Assembly (NCBI RefSeq): GCF_036370855.1
Contig: NC_088099.1
Location: 143,795,017-143,859,016 of the forward strand
Reading direction: 5' to 3'
DNA: 64,000 nucleotides
Source of the DNA: Dromaius novaehollandiae
Taxonomy: Eukaryota > Chordata > Aves > Casuariiformes > Dromaiidae
Positions within the stretch are counted from its first letter, which is position 1. Every line of letters begins with the position of its first letter. This document shows positions 45,014 through 64,000 of the stretch, piece by piece. Position numbers and translations under genes: made by a program. The notes below the pieces were generated by a model that had not been told where the DNA came from, did no database searches, and saw only the letters and a list, made by a program, of their open reading frames with translations.

Positions 45014-48000
45014 ATTACAAAGAAGTGAAGGTGGAGCAAAACAAAGAATTTTACAGCGAATGACAGCCAAAGCTAACTAGCAGCAGCAGAACTTTCTGTG
45101 GATTAGTCTGTGTTAGGACACTCATGCCTTATTGGGTTGGTCCTTCTGGAGCAAAATAAAGGATTGTTTTCACTCAGGAAAGTGAGAATCGAGACTGTCC
45201 GGAAGCCAGTTCTGTTCTTGTGTTCCACTTCCCCATAGCCCTAGGGTAGTGGCAGGAGTAGAGGGATTCTCCTTAGTTTTTGTGGAGACTTTTGCAGTGA
45301 TTTCCACCAAGATTTCAGGGCTCTGGGATTCTACTCTGGCAATATCCTGGCTGTGCCTCTGTGGAGAAATTGAGCTGTCTTAAGTTTGAGCTGCCCCACT
45401 AATGATGGAAAAGGGGAGTTGCTTTTATGCAAAATAGCTAAACCAGTGATAACTTGGTTTCGAAAATAAGTAATCTGGCTGCAGTGGCACTGCTTGCAGG
45501 AGATGGGGCTATCATTATTCTTCTTTTCATCCCAGGGAGACTATGCTGCTGTCACTCATGCGACAGGGCCATGCAGTATGGGGAACGCTGACCGTGTGCT
45601 CCACAGGCTGGGTGTGAGCTCTGCTGGGCAATGCTGCTGGAAAAGGTGAGGAGGAGTTAGAGCCCTCTTAGTCCTCTCTGGCAAGCCGTGCTAGTAACAA
45701 TGCCCTCAGGCATTGAGTACAAGTACTTACTTTGCTAGCAGAATATTGAAGATGATTTGGGATAATTGTGTTCACTGTTTATTGCAGATCCCTTGGGAAT
45801 CTGCCAGCGCACCACATTGGTACCTGCTTATTCATGCCCATGTAGTGCGCACCACAGCCAGGCAAAGACCACAAAAACAGCAGCAGCACAGCTAGAAGCT
45901 GCAGCGGGATGGAACATCTGCTTGTTCTTAAGAGGAAAAAAATACCAGGCACAACGAAACGAGTAGAAACCAGTCTATATCCATGTGTTAGCCAGATGCA
46001 TGTGGCTCTCAAGGCCCTGTTGTTTGCTGTTGTATTTCTGCCTATCCAAATGAAAGTGCATGTTTCTGAGGACTCCTACATTCAAGTCCTCTGAAGTACC
46101 TGAGCACTGCTGCTTTCAGCACTGAGGCATCTGACCTGGGAAAGATCTTCACATCTTGTAAGAGGCACAGACCTTGCTGAAAGCAGTGGAAGATGGCAGC
46201 AGTGAATTCCCATGGAGTAAATAACACCTCCGCTAGAGTAGCTGTCTCCTGCGCCAGCTGGGTATTCCCTTTGGTGTTGCATTCTCAGCTCAGTGTCCCA
46301 TTTGACAAAGATGCTGTGTCCTTCTGTATTTCTTAAAGGCAAGGGGCTTGTATAATCCTGAGGCCTGTCTGCCTGTTTCTCTGCCAGTGTCCCCAGAAAA
46401 CCTCAATCAAATTTAGCAAAGGGCTAGATGCCTCACGTACACTGGAGTTCCTACAAATTTAGCAAAAATTGGTGGCTGGGCAAAGAGAAGAGATGGCCTT
46501 GCCCAGAGAAAGGGAGGCAGAACTCACAGGATAAGAGTCTGCTTTGGTGGCTGACAACGAGCCACTCAGCCCACATCCCGGCCAGCCCACCAGCATGGGT
46601 AGTGCTGGGGTAGCTGTGCCATGTCTTTGGGCCAGTGATGGCATCACTGGCAGTGAGATTTAGTGGGCTGGGCAGTTCAGGGGACTTTAGGAGCCCAGTT
46701 TTACTAGTTCCGCTGCTCAGAACATTTCCTAATTCTTTCAAAGACAGGCAGCTCACAGTGCCCAAAGGACAGTCCCTTTTTGAGTGTTCACATTATGTGA
46801 CTCGTGGTTTTTGGATTGTTTTCACAATGACATTTTTAGTGTCCTTTCTTATTTTTTCATCTCATTTTCCCTCACTTCCTCTGGGTTTAACTGCATCTGT
46901 GCTACTGCAGTTAAGAATCACTGGCCATTTAATGGTTAACTTTATCTTAAACAGCCACATTTTGTATGGCTTGTCCATAGGATTTTGCCCCATCTTAGAG
47001 GGCTGACAGCTAACTTATGGTGGTTCGGGGTCTCTGTCACTTATACAGATAAAGTAACTGTAGGTTTCGGGGGAAAGGCTTTATCTGAGTGCAATAGGGT
47101 CTGTGATGGAAGAGTTTGCCTCAGACAAGCTCAGGGTCTAAGGTCTTCCTTAGACCATGCACACCAAGCAAAGGGAATGCCTTAGCTGTTTTTAAAGCCC
47201 TTGTTTTGAGGTAAGGCTGTAGCGTTGGGCTAGATTTAATCCTCTTGCTCCCTTTCTCCTGGTCCCATTTCAGAGCCATTATACACAGCCTGGATTTCAT
47301 GCTTTGCCCTCCCCTTCTCCTGCCAGCAGCTTCTGTGCTGGCTGTACCTGATGATGCCTGCTGGTCCAGGTCCCTTGCAACAGTGAGGAACAGAGCCTGT
47401 GCTGCACCATATCACCCCACAAGCACCCCATCCTGGCAAAGGTCAGACTGTTGCTGACTCACTTGCCTAGGTCAAATCAGTGCCTGGCTGTCTTGTTACA
47501 TTCACCAAACAGGTAAGCAAGGGAAACGAAACCCTCACCAAGCACTTAGTGGAACGCTCTCAAGGAAGTTGTAGGGACAAAACATGACCACAAGGGGTTG
47601 GTATTTCTCACTAAAAGGGCCAAAAGCTCAGTGAGTGGATGCAAAATGGTCTATGGGACAAGAGCCGCAGGCCCAGACTTCCTCATCATCCCAATTCATT
47701 AGTCACAATCCAAATTTAAAAGCAATAAACAGAGGAGGAGTGCGAAGGGAATCCCAGAGCTATTATCATGGGCTAAGGTGGCCCCTAATGCTGAGGAAAA
47801 CATCAGCCCAGCCAATACTCTACCACAGATGTTGAGGTGCAGATGTTGAGAGCTGGGTGAGCATTTTTACAGAGTAGAAAAGCCTTGGAATAGTCAGACG
47901 ACTCCAAGCCACGCACCAATAGCAGCATGTCTGAGCTGCCTTCCCCACTGTGCTCTGCAGCTCTATGGGCAATGTCTGCCAAGGACTCCAAACAGCCAGA

Positions 48001-49640
48001 GCTTTAGCTCAGCAGCTCTTCAGGGACAACCGCAACTGAGGTGGTTCCAGTTCAACAAATACTTGAAGATAATAGTCTATTTGGTTCAGCTCCACAGCGT
48101 CAAAGTAAGGCAGTGAGTCTTCATGTTTTCCTAGAAAGGATGGTGAATTTGTATAGCATTATTTGAGATGAAGAGGTAATTTGTGATTCAACAGGTATTT
48201 TGTTATCTGCCCTTAGTGGCTGCCAGGTGACTGAACTGGTTTGACTCCTATACCAGGGGAAGCAGAGTCAGCAGGGAAATAAAGCTGCTGAGGAATCAAG
48301 GATACTTGACATACAGCATCCAGCAGGGATCAGAGGCCCCCTGCTCTCAGCCTGGGCCCTGTGGCTATCACTATGCATAGGAGAGATCCTGGCTCCATTT
48401 CTGGGCCAGCTTCCTCCTCTCACAGATTTTGCTTTTCAGTAGACTTGTACAAAACCCAGGGAGAAAGGAGCTACTCTGGCAAGAGGTATGGAGGCAGGTC
48501 TGGGGGTCTCCAGTGGGCTAAATCAGTGCCCTTGGAAGCAAGACACAAAAATGAAGTGCACCTTGTCTAATGTCTATAATGTGGCAGCAGTGGGAGCTGA
48601 ACCTGGGCCTGCAAAGAGAGGTCTTTAGCCAGAAACCCACCATGTATTTTCCACACCAGTTGGACTCTGCCTTTTTGTCAGGATAAAGGCAAGAGGAGCC
48701 AAAGAGGTTATATGTTAAACCCTGCCTCTAGCACCCCTTCTGCTGTTCAGTTAAATTTCCCTTGTTCTGGAGGACTATCTGTTCTCCCTCCTCCAGGCAG
48801 TCTGTATCTTCCTCCCACTTCTCAGTCCCAGGGCCCGCACCCTGTGTCTCTTGACACACCATCTCTCTCTCCAGTCCTTTTGCCAATACTTGACCCTCTC
48901 ACCTATCACCTTCTACTGTACCCACATTTGGGTAAAACGGGTTGACCAAACAATTAGTGCTAATTACTCCTCTAGAACTGTACCACAAAGGACATAGTTT
49001 CATAAGGGGACCATAAGGCTGATTAACATTTTATCAGCACTGGGAGAGTCTCCCTTTGTCCCTGGGCCATGCACCTTGCTGCTTATCTTGTGTCAGCTCT
49101 GAGTCTGTGAGCAGATTTAAGCCATTGAAGCACTTGAAACTAACTCATTAAAAAAAAAGGGGGCGGGGGGAAGTGGTGAGGACCACATGCGCTGGAGAAG
49201 GGAAGAAAGCAGTGAGGACAAGGGAAGAAAGGAGCAGGAAAGGGGAATGGTCCTCCCCTCGGTGGCAACAAGTCACTGATCTATTCAGCTACCAGTGAAA
49301 CCACAAATGGTCAGTCAGTGCCCTCTAAAGGATGGCCCGGCAGAGCCTTGCTCCCTGTCTGCTCTGAAAGCACCAGGCTTGGCCATGTGTGATCCCAGCT
49401 GTAAACCAAAAGCAGAGTGGGAGCCACAGACACCACAAAAATGCACCTGAACTTAATAGTTATTATAATACATAACAGGAGTATCCTTTATCCCTAAAGC
49501 TCTTACAAATAAGTCACCTAGGCAAGGAGAAGGTGGAAAACAAAACAGCCCCTTCTCACCAAGATGCAGTAAAGTGGGAAAAGGTCCTGCTGTTCTAGCT
49601 GGCAGTTATTAATTGCCTTCGAACTGAGAGAAAAACTCTG
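45014..49640. other. Intergenic, nothing recognised
   Basis: Short, mutually overlapping frames only. A near-palindromic AATTAGTGCTAATT lies at 48952-48965 and shares its core with the 38.67-kb patch. No repeat family or RNA gene is recognised. Confidence 0.5.
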
Positions 49641-49647
49641 TGAAGCC

Positions 49648-49669
49648 GGGGGGGGGGGGGGGGGGGGGG
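49648..49669. repeat. G22 homopolymer
   Basis: Twenty-two consecutive G residues. This is a strong potential G-quadruplex former, and also a place where sequencing and assembly commonly miscount length. Confidence 0.85.
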
Positions 49670-51414
49670 CAGGGAAGGGACACAGGGCCCCAACTTTGGC
49701 CGGGAAGCCCATGTTGTGCTAAGGGCTAAGGCAAGCTGGCTGATTCCTTTCATAAACAGGAGTCAGGGTTTGATTATACAATAAATTGAGCTGTAATGTC
49801 CTAAAACTGGGTTAAAAGCCATGTGTGCCATGAAGCATTCACTGATGTAAACTCATTTCAGATCAAATTTGTTCAAAAACTTGTGATGGCTTAACTTCAT
49901 GCTAGCAGTTTTTATGCTGGGTCTGTCACCGTGTGCCCAGGCCAGGGTTTCACAGCACCATTCTGCCCACTGTCACCAGCTTCCTTCAAATGCACAGCCT
50001 TAAATCCTCTGTTTGCATTTTCTGGGCACTTGCTGTATGCAAGTCCTCTCCAGCCTCAGGCCTCCTGCCTCGTGTCTGACTCCCACAGCAGGTGTTTGCC
50101 CAGGCCCTCCTGCAACTGGTGCGACAGCTTCAAATCACCCCCAAAACAGGCACAGCACAGAATTTGCTATGGCAGCAGGAGAGGGGAGCATGGCAGCAGA
50201 CCTGCACAGTCCTGAGCCGGATGCAGCATTGCAGAGCCAGCAAAGCAAGGTGAGGAAGCACCTGCAATTAGCTATGCCAGCACAGACTCGACAAGAGCTC
50301 ATTCAAATATGAGGAGTCCTCATTATGAGAGCCGCATAGGAAGGCCTTCGCACCACCAGCCGCCTCCTCAAACTGCATGAGCAGCATCTCCATGCCCCCT
50401 GCATGCCTTCCTCACCAGGTATCTTTCCCATGCTAACATTGCTGCCAAAGACCCACTCCTAGTGCAGCAACACCAGGCTGCAAGAGGCACTGCATGGTCA
50501 TGAGCAGAAACACTAACCCAGCATGGCCACCTTGGCAGCTATCCTGCTTTTCTCTGCCCTCTCCCAGGTTCACACTGGCCTGCAAAATCATGTGCAATCA
50601 TGTCTTGCCTTGTGTTTTTCCACTTTGTAGTTTGCATTTTGTTTTCAATCAGTCCTCTCACTTTGGCTCACCAGGTGAATTGAGATAATTAGTTATGGGC
50701 TGCTGGGGCTTGCAGGGCTGCACTGGAGGAGCTGCAGGCTGACATTTCAGAGCCAGCAGGGGTTCAGCACTCAGTTAGAAGATGCCAGGCTAGTGATTCG
50801 AAGGCTACAGGACTAGGATAAAAATGGTTGAATGGCCTGGACTGAGACCTGTGAGAGTTTAGGGCAATGCAGCATCCATGGAACAAGAAATACACAAACG
50901 TCATGAATAATGGACAGTCTCCTGTTACAGTGAAAAACTACAAGCACTTTACATAAAGAACTCAGCAAAGCATAGTTTGTGATTTGGCCCTCCCGGTTCT
51001 CATGGCAAATGAGTGAACTGCAGCTGATGCAGTGAAGGTCCATGTTTTTTTTCCAGCTTCAACCTCTACTACTATCAGCCCCATTGCAAAGTGAGGCTAC
51101 ACACAAAGACCCACAGCACTAAAGTACTGGCACCCCATCATGCACGCAGTGTGCATGTGGCAGAGCAATAGCAACATGCTCTGGAATAGCAAGTGGCAGA
51201 CTCTGGCACAAAATCACTGTCACTTAAATGTGCTAATTCAGCAATGCCCATCTGAAACGTGGTATCTACTTGTGCCAGAATCCACTCCAGTCTGACCCAC
51301 TTCCTGTGCCAATACTGCAAGACCAGGATGGACAATTCCCAAAGCATACAAAGAACAAGTCTTTGTTAGGGGAAAAACAGTTAAAAAACAACAACAACAA
51401 ATTCTGCACTTCCA
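49670..51414. other. Intergenic, nothing recognised
   Basis: No gene or repeat family seen. An (AAC)n-like patch at about 51388-51400 directly precedes the CR1-like fragment. Confidence 0.5.
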
Positions 51415-51668
51415 CTGGGGATAGAACAAGGAACTGCAACAACTGGAACTTAGGTCAGATATTAGGAAATCTTCTCCAAGTCAAGGAGAGTAAAGCACTG
51501 GAATAGACTGCCTCAGAGGTTACTGAATTGCCATCCTTGGAGGATTTTTATGAACGGGCTTAAAAAATTTCAGTCAGAGGTGGATACAGTGATCTCACTT
51601 GGGGAAAGGCAAAATGGACCAGGACACCTATTAAGCTTCCCCCAGTCTTACTTTTTTTGATTCTGTAT
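51415..51668 (+). mobile_element. CR1-type LINE 3' fragment, plus orientation, inactive
   Basis: It follows the 3' end of avian CR1 in the sense direction. Landmarks in order are aacttaggtcagatattagg, then aagcactggaatagactgcc, then ccatccttggaggatttttatg, and it ends ttttgattctgtat, a degenerate form of the terminal ATTCTATG-type repeats. It is heavily diverged and 5'-truncated, so it is an old insertion. The left boundary is uncertain. Confidence 0.75.
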
Positions 51669-53735
51669 CTTTAACAGATTATAAACTGTCATAACCTAGA
51701 GGGTTGTATAAAAACATGGTAATAAGTCTGTTCTCCCAAGGATATAACACTTACCAGTTATTGTGTGGCAGCTGGAGGACTAAGGAACAGCAGCAAAACA
51801 CTCAAATGTCTTTGCTTCAAGTACTTTGTTCTTACGGAGGAAATACTGTAGCTACTGGTGAAGGCATCAGGAGTCAGGAAGAAGGACTTAAACAGTTCTG
51901 ATTCTAGCTAGTAAAGGATAAGTTGAGCTAGAAACACTAATTAGTTTTTCCTGATATGCTGTTCTGGTGTTTTTTAAGGGAGGAAGGTGAAGTGCATCTA
52001 GTAGAGGAGGTCATGGGAACAGAACAGAGGATGTGGCTGAAAGGAGATGGCCAGGGATGCAGCAGCACCAAGATGGCTGTCAGGGAAGGAAGAAGGGGCA
52101 AGACAAGAACCAGCAGGATGCAGAGCAGCTGAGCCTGTCCTGCAGGGCACTCAGCGACACCTCAACATGAACTCCTGCCACTCCTGCTTGCACTGTCTCT
52201 CTCCTCCAAACAGAGCCTTCTCAGCTTAGCTCCATGCCCAGTCCTGGATTCTGCTCTAGGACCTCTGCCTCTGTCCATCCATCTTTCCAGTCCTGAGTAT
52301 GTCTCCCAATGCTTAACAGTTAAACAGTTCTCAGAGAGAGCTATAGGAGACAGTACATTCTTAAGGAGACATGAGGGGAAAAGTACTGCAATATTGCTGA
52401 CCAAATTCAGCGCAACACACCCCCATTCCTTCAGCTGCACTTTGCATTGGGAGAAATAAAAATCCCATCACACAAACCTGTTGCTTTGTTTGCTTCAGGC
52501 ACATAATAAAGTAATTAACCGTTACCTACCCTATGTCATGACTGCTTGAGAACGACACTTCTTTCCCTGTTCATTGCCAAAATGAATTATCCTTCACAAG
52601 CTCAGTAAATGGAAATACAGTTCTTCCTATGACTCAGGAATACGCTTACTAAATAGCCCCTAAAATAGGAAAGCAAAACTGCTTTTGCCTGTGGCCCAAG
52701 AAGTTCTAAAATATGCAGCTACGGGATCTTGTGACAGTCTTTCTTCCTAGATTTTTTTTTTCTTTTTGAACAAGTTGCTCAGAATTTTGGAATGGCACTG
52801 CTCAAAAAATATCTAGGACTGAAAAACATATCTGAACTAAGTTGGCTGCCAGAAGCAAACAGCATTATCAACTAGGCACTTAAATTAAAGAAACCAACAC
52901 TCCCCTTTGAAAGGTACGTTTTTCCTTATCTCTTTGACACAGATCCTCAACCTTTTAGCTTTCATAATGTAGCTTTAGCATATGCCATTGCACTGCAGCT
53001 AAACAGAAAGGGAAAAACCTGAAAGGTAAAAGAAACCATGAAGCTTCTGATCTCAGCAACACACTATGTATCTAAAAATTAAAACTTTCTTTTCTAAATC
53101 AAGTATCAGCTATGTTATTTTTAAAAAGCAGTATCTTCAACATTAGCACTTTTTGGATACAATTTAAAAATGCTTCCTGTGGCTAACGACAAGGCTGAAT
53201 TTGCACTGTTTCCAACACTTTAGCATAATCCATCATATATCACAAAGTCCTACTTCCTATGCAATGGAGAGGAAATTTGTTGAAGTCTGAACACCTTTCA
53301 ATAATTTCACTATAGCCTAGAATAAAAAAAATAATTGCAATTACAAATCATAACACTGTTGGCACAAAGGAAAAGCTTATATCTGCTTAGAGCCAACAAA
53401 ACTTTGCTTTAAGTTACAAAGGATCTTTATTTATCTATGGTAGAACTCTTATGAGTTTTCTAAATGTATCTGTGTAGTTTAAACTAACTAATCAATTGCT
53501 GTTACTGAAAAATATTGTGTAAACTTGAGTTACTTTCCCATTTAGTAGGTCTATTAATATTTAGCTGGAAGGAGGCAATGCATCCATCAGCTAAGCCTTA
53601 TTATCTGGATTGTGAAATATTTCAAAGGTCTATAATTGATAATCACTACTCATTCAATTCCTAGCTTACTTTGGCTTAGATTTACTCAAGCTGACAAAGA
53701 AAACACTGAATTACATCTTCCAACTAAATCCCAAG

Positions 53736-53745
<10 letters not shown>

Positions 53746-53778
<33 letters not shown>
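53746..53778 (+). repeat. A33 homopolymer
   Basis: Thirty-three consecutive A residues. It could be the tail of a retrocopy or the remnant of one, but the upstream sequence matches no gene or retroelement I recognise and I found no flanking target-site duplication. Confidence 0.85.
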
Positions 53779-53779
<1 letters not shown>

Positions 53780-54312
53780 CAGCTCCTTTAAGAAGGCCAA
53801 TTTCTAGGCCCAGTCCTGTATGTTTAACACCTGAGTTTGGGCAATAAGCCCAAATGATGAGATGAGTGTACTACAGCAACTTTCATCATTCATCACGTAG
53901 AATGTGAAGGCAGTAGAGCTAAAATGGATACCAGAGAGACCCCAGATCAACAGATCAGGTAACACTCAACATGAGCTCTACTGCCAGCTTTCCTTTCTCA
54001 CCCTGAACCTCACTCAGTGCTCTGAACTCCAGTTCCAGGTAGGCAATTAGCAGAACTAAGCATATAAACATGTAAGTCCCTTAGGGGATTTAGTCTTAAG
54101 TGACTCACTAACAGAATTTGCCAGCAACACAATCTAGAGCTTAATTCAAATCGTGTGCCTCAACCACAAAACCATCCTTTCTTGTTGCCCTAAAACACTT
54201 AGGCCACATTTTAGTACCATCAGTTAACTATACCTACCTCCTACTGTGCAGCTTTTTCCTTTTATAAGTTAAATAAAATGTGAATTTCCAGTTGAACTTT
54301 TTGGGCCAGTAT

Positions 54313-54333
54313 GGGGGGGGGAGGGGGGGGGGG
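54313..54333 (+). repeat. G-rich run (G9, A, G11)
   Basis: Nine G, one A, eleven G. Potential G-quadruplex; likely length-unstable. Confidence 0.85.
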
Positions 54334-56668
54334 AGACAGCAAAACTTTTACTAACAGTTACATTCCTGCTTCAAGTCAAAGCAAGAGGAGTGTAATCTAT
54401 GAGGACAAGACTAAAGGAAAGTATTATTTTGCTGAAAGAAGAAATACTAGAAGCATTTACTTAGAAAGCTGCAGTGCTTTTCAACAGTAATTTGAAACTT
54501 CTTGTATATTCATCTAAGGTCAAGTATACATTTTTACTGCCCTGAAAACACTCAGTGTTGCAAAACTCTGAAGTCATGTACTGTTTAGAGTAACAGCAAG
54601 ATCACTGCATAGACCATCTCTGCTGAACAAGACTTGTGCAATTTTTTTAGAAGGTTAGGCCAGAGAGAAATGCTATACTGTATTCTGGCATTCTCTTGCT
54701 AGTGCCCAAGAGCGCTGAGGACAGAAGGGGAGTGACCTGACCCACACGAAGGAGTAGGAATATACCTAGATGAGAAGAAATGCATAAGAACATGCCCAGG
54801 TGCCAACAACAGAAAAGTGGGAAAGAGACAGCATTATGAAACAGGACAGTCTGAGGAAAGGGCGTCTGTTGAAGACAGACAGAATCCTTTAGGGAAGCAA
54901 GAAAGAAGAAACAGGATACTGCATCCTCAGGAGTATATTATAAACGAGAATTTATGATGTTTTAATTTTTTTCATAGCAAAATCACAGTTCAAGTTTTAA
55001 CAAATACAGAAAACCTTACTATGAGTGTAAGACACTTGACTCCAGCTACATGTATTACTCTTCTGCCAGAAGTAAGCACTGCTATAGCTGGCTCAGCAGA
55101 ACAGGATGTGCTCATTTGTCAGCTGCTTCAATGCGAATTCAGTCTCTTAGTTTAAAATATTGGGGTGGGGGGAGGTTGAACTAAGATGTCATACTTTGCT
55201 GTGAAGTAGATGGGGAGATGCCAGCTCTTCTCTGGGTTTGGTGACCTCCAGCAAGAGGCAGTAAAATTGTAGCAGCTGCTGAATGCAAGTGGAATCCTGT
55301 CCATGTGACAGCAAAATTCCACAAGTACTCACTGCGACAGCTCTATTTAAGACTCAAGATGACAAATGCTGATGAAAGAGAAATAAAACAAGATATCAAA
55401 CTGTGGACCATTCTTCCTCTTTCTGTTGAAACTATGTAAAAGAATACAGAAGAAAAACTGTATTAAACACAAAGAGATGTTATCTCCAAGACTTCTGCAA
55501 ATCTAGTATCTATCTGTGCTGATTTATTTATTAAGAAGCACACTTCATCTAACTATATTTTTTGTGAAAATATGAAGTCATATTTAATTAGTTAACAATA
55601 CAAAATAGTAGAGAATTCTTAAAGATAAGAAAATATTTTCCTTTTTTGTTAATTTTTATTTTTAGCTAGCTTCTCCACTCCTAAAAAAAAAAAGAACAAA
55701 AAACACAATAGTATGACTGTCACAATTTTTCTAGAGTCCACAGGATGGCTTCTTCTCTCAAAAATTAATTCTTTATATGTCACAAGCCCTGATACTCATC
55801 TGACAAGCTTCTAATCAGGCATTATTGCTTTATATTGATCAGAATGGCGGATATGTTAGACATGCATTAACACATGGAAAAAAAAGGATCAGCTTAAATA
55901 CTGATATTACTCAATCTACAACAAAAATTTAAGCGTTTCAACACAAAATATAGCAACCAAATACATCAAACTTACAGAACAACCAGAACAGAATCTAGAT
56001 GCTGTTTCCACTAGAACAGCTTTAGTCTATTAACAATGTTTCCAATAGAGATGCAGTTTAAAATTTCTCTCATCTTCCCCCCTCCTGAGAAACAATAAAA
56101 ATATCAAAAAGATTTTTTTTTTTTAGTTCACACAACTGCCACTGCTGTAGGCTGTGAAAGCTAATTAAAGGTATACAAAGAATTTGAATATTGAGGGCAC
56201 TATGTCAAGTCTGTTATCTGAGATTACCTAATATCAAAGCCAGACTTCAAAAAAAAGAAAAGGGGTTTACTATGAGACAGGAGATTCTACATCTGAAGGG
56301 AAAAGCTCTGTCTTTTAAAGCAGGCCCACAGTCACTACTAGGAAGCCGTCTGAAGGGCCAAGCGCCCTCGTTTTGAGGGGGTTACTTAGAACCGCGGCCG
56401 GTTCCTGCGGCGCCGGGGCGAGAGCACCGAGAGGCTCCCGTAGCGCTCCCGGCCACCCGCAGAGGAGCAGAGCTGCCGCCGCCGCCCGAGGCGAGGCCCG
56501 ACCCGGCGGGACTCCTTGCCGCTACACCGCAGCCGCCCGCGGCGCGAGGCCGCAGCCCGGCCCCCGCGCGCCGGCACGACGGCGCGTCAAGCCGCAGAGG
56601 GCGGGGAAACGCGGGGCCCACGCAGCTCCCTTCCTCCACCCCGCCCACCCGCGCCGGAAGCACCACTC

Positions 56669-57083
56669 GGCGCATGCGCCACGGGGATGGCCGGGACCAT
56701 CCCTTTCCGGCCGGCACACGACCTTCCCTGCCCGCGCGCGCCGCTGCCGCTTGCCTGCGCCCTCCTCCCCCAGCGGGGCGCGTGCCCTCGCCGCTCCGGT
56801 CCGCTTCTGCATTCAGCGTGGCGCGCGCTCCCTCCCCGCACGGCCTGCTCGAGATGGGTGTAGGGCGCTGCGCATGCGCACTGCCCCCCCCCGCCGTTAT
56901 CCGTTCATTGCGCACGCGCCCTTTGACCCGGCTGGCTCCCTGCTGCCCCACCCCCGCCTTGCACATGTGCTCTCACGTAGACGCATGCGCCGTTGCGCGG
57001 AGCCCCAACCGTCGGCGGTGACGTCTCAAGGCGCATGCGCTCTATCGTGCGGCCCTTTCCCCGGCGGCTCCGGCGCATGCGCC
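56669..57083. promoter_or_regulatory. Array of six NRF-1-type palindromic sites
   Basis: Matches to the NRF-1 consensus (TGCGCATGCGCA or close) occur at 56669-56680, 56869-56880 (perfect), 56909-56920 (TGCGCACGCGCC), 56981-56991, 57030-57041 and 57072-57083. All lie 130-550 bp upstream of the TATA box. NRF-1 (the nuclear respiratory factor) is a methylation-sensitive activator of housekeeping and respiratory genes. Binding here is inferred from motif identity and clustering. Confidence 0.75.
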
Positions 57084-57190
57084 ATTCCCCACGTCCCCCC
57101 GGCCGGGCGCCGGCGCCGCGCGTCTCTCCGCCTTCCCCTGTGGCGGCGCCTGCGCGCTGCGCGCTGTCGGTGCGTGGCGTGCGGTGCGGT

Positions 57191-57210
57191 GGGGGCGGGT
57201 GGGGGCGGGG
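57191..57210 (+). promoter_or_regulatory. PABPC1: Paired GC boxes (Sp1/KLF type)
   Basis: Two GGGGGCGGG copies exactly 10 bp apart, ending 4 bases before the TATA box. One helical turn between them places both on the same DNA face. Confidence 0.75.
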
Positions 57211-57214
57211 CGGC

Positions 57215-57223
57215 TATATATAG
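57215..57223 (+). promoter_or_regulatory. PABPC1: PABPC1 TATA box
   Basis: TATATATAG embedded in otherwise GC-rich DNA, 28 bp upstream of a pyrimidine-rich start region. TATA boxes inside CpG islands are uncommon, but the combination fits strongly expressed translation-machinery genes. Confidence 0.85.
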
Positions 57224-57242
57224 TGCGCGGCCGGGGCGGCGG

Positions 57243-64000
<6,758 letters not shown>

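Larger units (their letters stand above)
51669..56380. other. Intergenic, AT-rich, upstream of PABPC1
   Basis: After about 52.4 kb the sequence becomes AT-rich and has essentially no open frame longer than 60 codons until the PABPC1 island. It includes an A33 run (53746-53778) and a G9-A-G11 run (54313-54333). I recognise no exon, RNA gene or repeat family. Confidence 0.55.

Noticed and set aside
53746-53778. A33 as the tail of a processed pseudogene
   Set aside because: The upstream 500 bases contain no recognisable coding remnant and I found no target-site duplication.

Overview
The window is vertebrate nuclear DNA, most likely from a bird. It carries two large intron-split housekeeping genes in the same (+) orientation: the 3' half of YWHAZ (14-3-3 zeta) and the 5' end of PABPC1 (cytoplasmic poly(A)-binding protein 1). 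The bird call rests on two degraded copies that look like CR1-type LINE 3' ends, few other recognisable repeats, and a short (about 40 kb) YWHAZ-PABPC1 interval. The same gene order on one strand is known from human 8q22. Another sauropsid cannot be excluded from sequence alone.

Layout. 1-8876: YWHAZ intron; the exon encoding residues 1-98 lies left of the window. 8877-16678: four YWHAZ coding exons (residues 99-245) with canonical splice sites and phases. 16679 to about 17665: 3' UTR with two AATAAA signals. About 17665-56380: intergenic, with no confident protein gene. It begins AT-rich, then has GC-rich islands at about 31.6-32.65 kb and 37.4-40.7 kb, two CR1-like fragments (35.9-36.4 kb and 51.4-51.7 kb), long homopolymers (T27, G22, A33) and some candidate exons and enhancer-like motif clusters. 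About 56380-58560: PABPC1 CpG island. Within it are six NRF-1-type palindromes, paired GC boxes, a TATA box, a pyrimidine-rich (TOP-like) start region and an A-rich 5' UTR element matching the known PABP autoregulatory site. 57768-57960, 63281-63474 and 63576-63691: PABPC1 coding exons 1-3 (RRM1 and most of RRM2). The gene continues to the right.

The two genes are not functionally linked beyond both being ubiquitous. YWHAZ binds phosphoserine/phosphothreonine client proteins as a dimer. PABPC1 coats mRNA poly(A) tails and represses its own translation through its 5' UTR. I found no bacterial-style system, tRNA, rRNA, CRISPR array or intact mobile element. The points most worth checking are the NRF-1 array, a candidate minus-strand terminal exon near 20.1-20.3 kb, an orphan CpG island near 38 kb and a GATA-motif cluster near 44.9 kb. 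All splice sites, UTR ends and motif calls were read by eye; no database search was possible.
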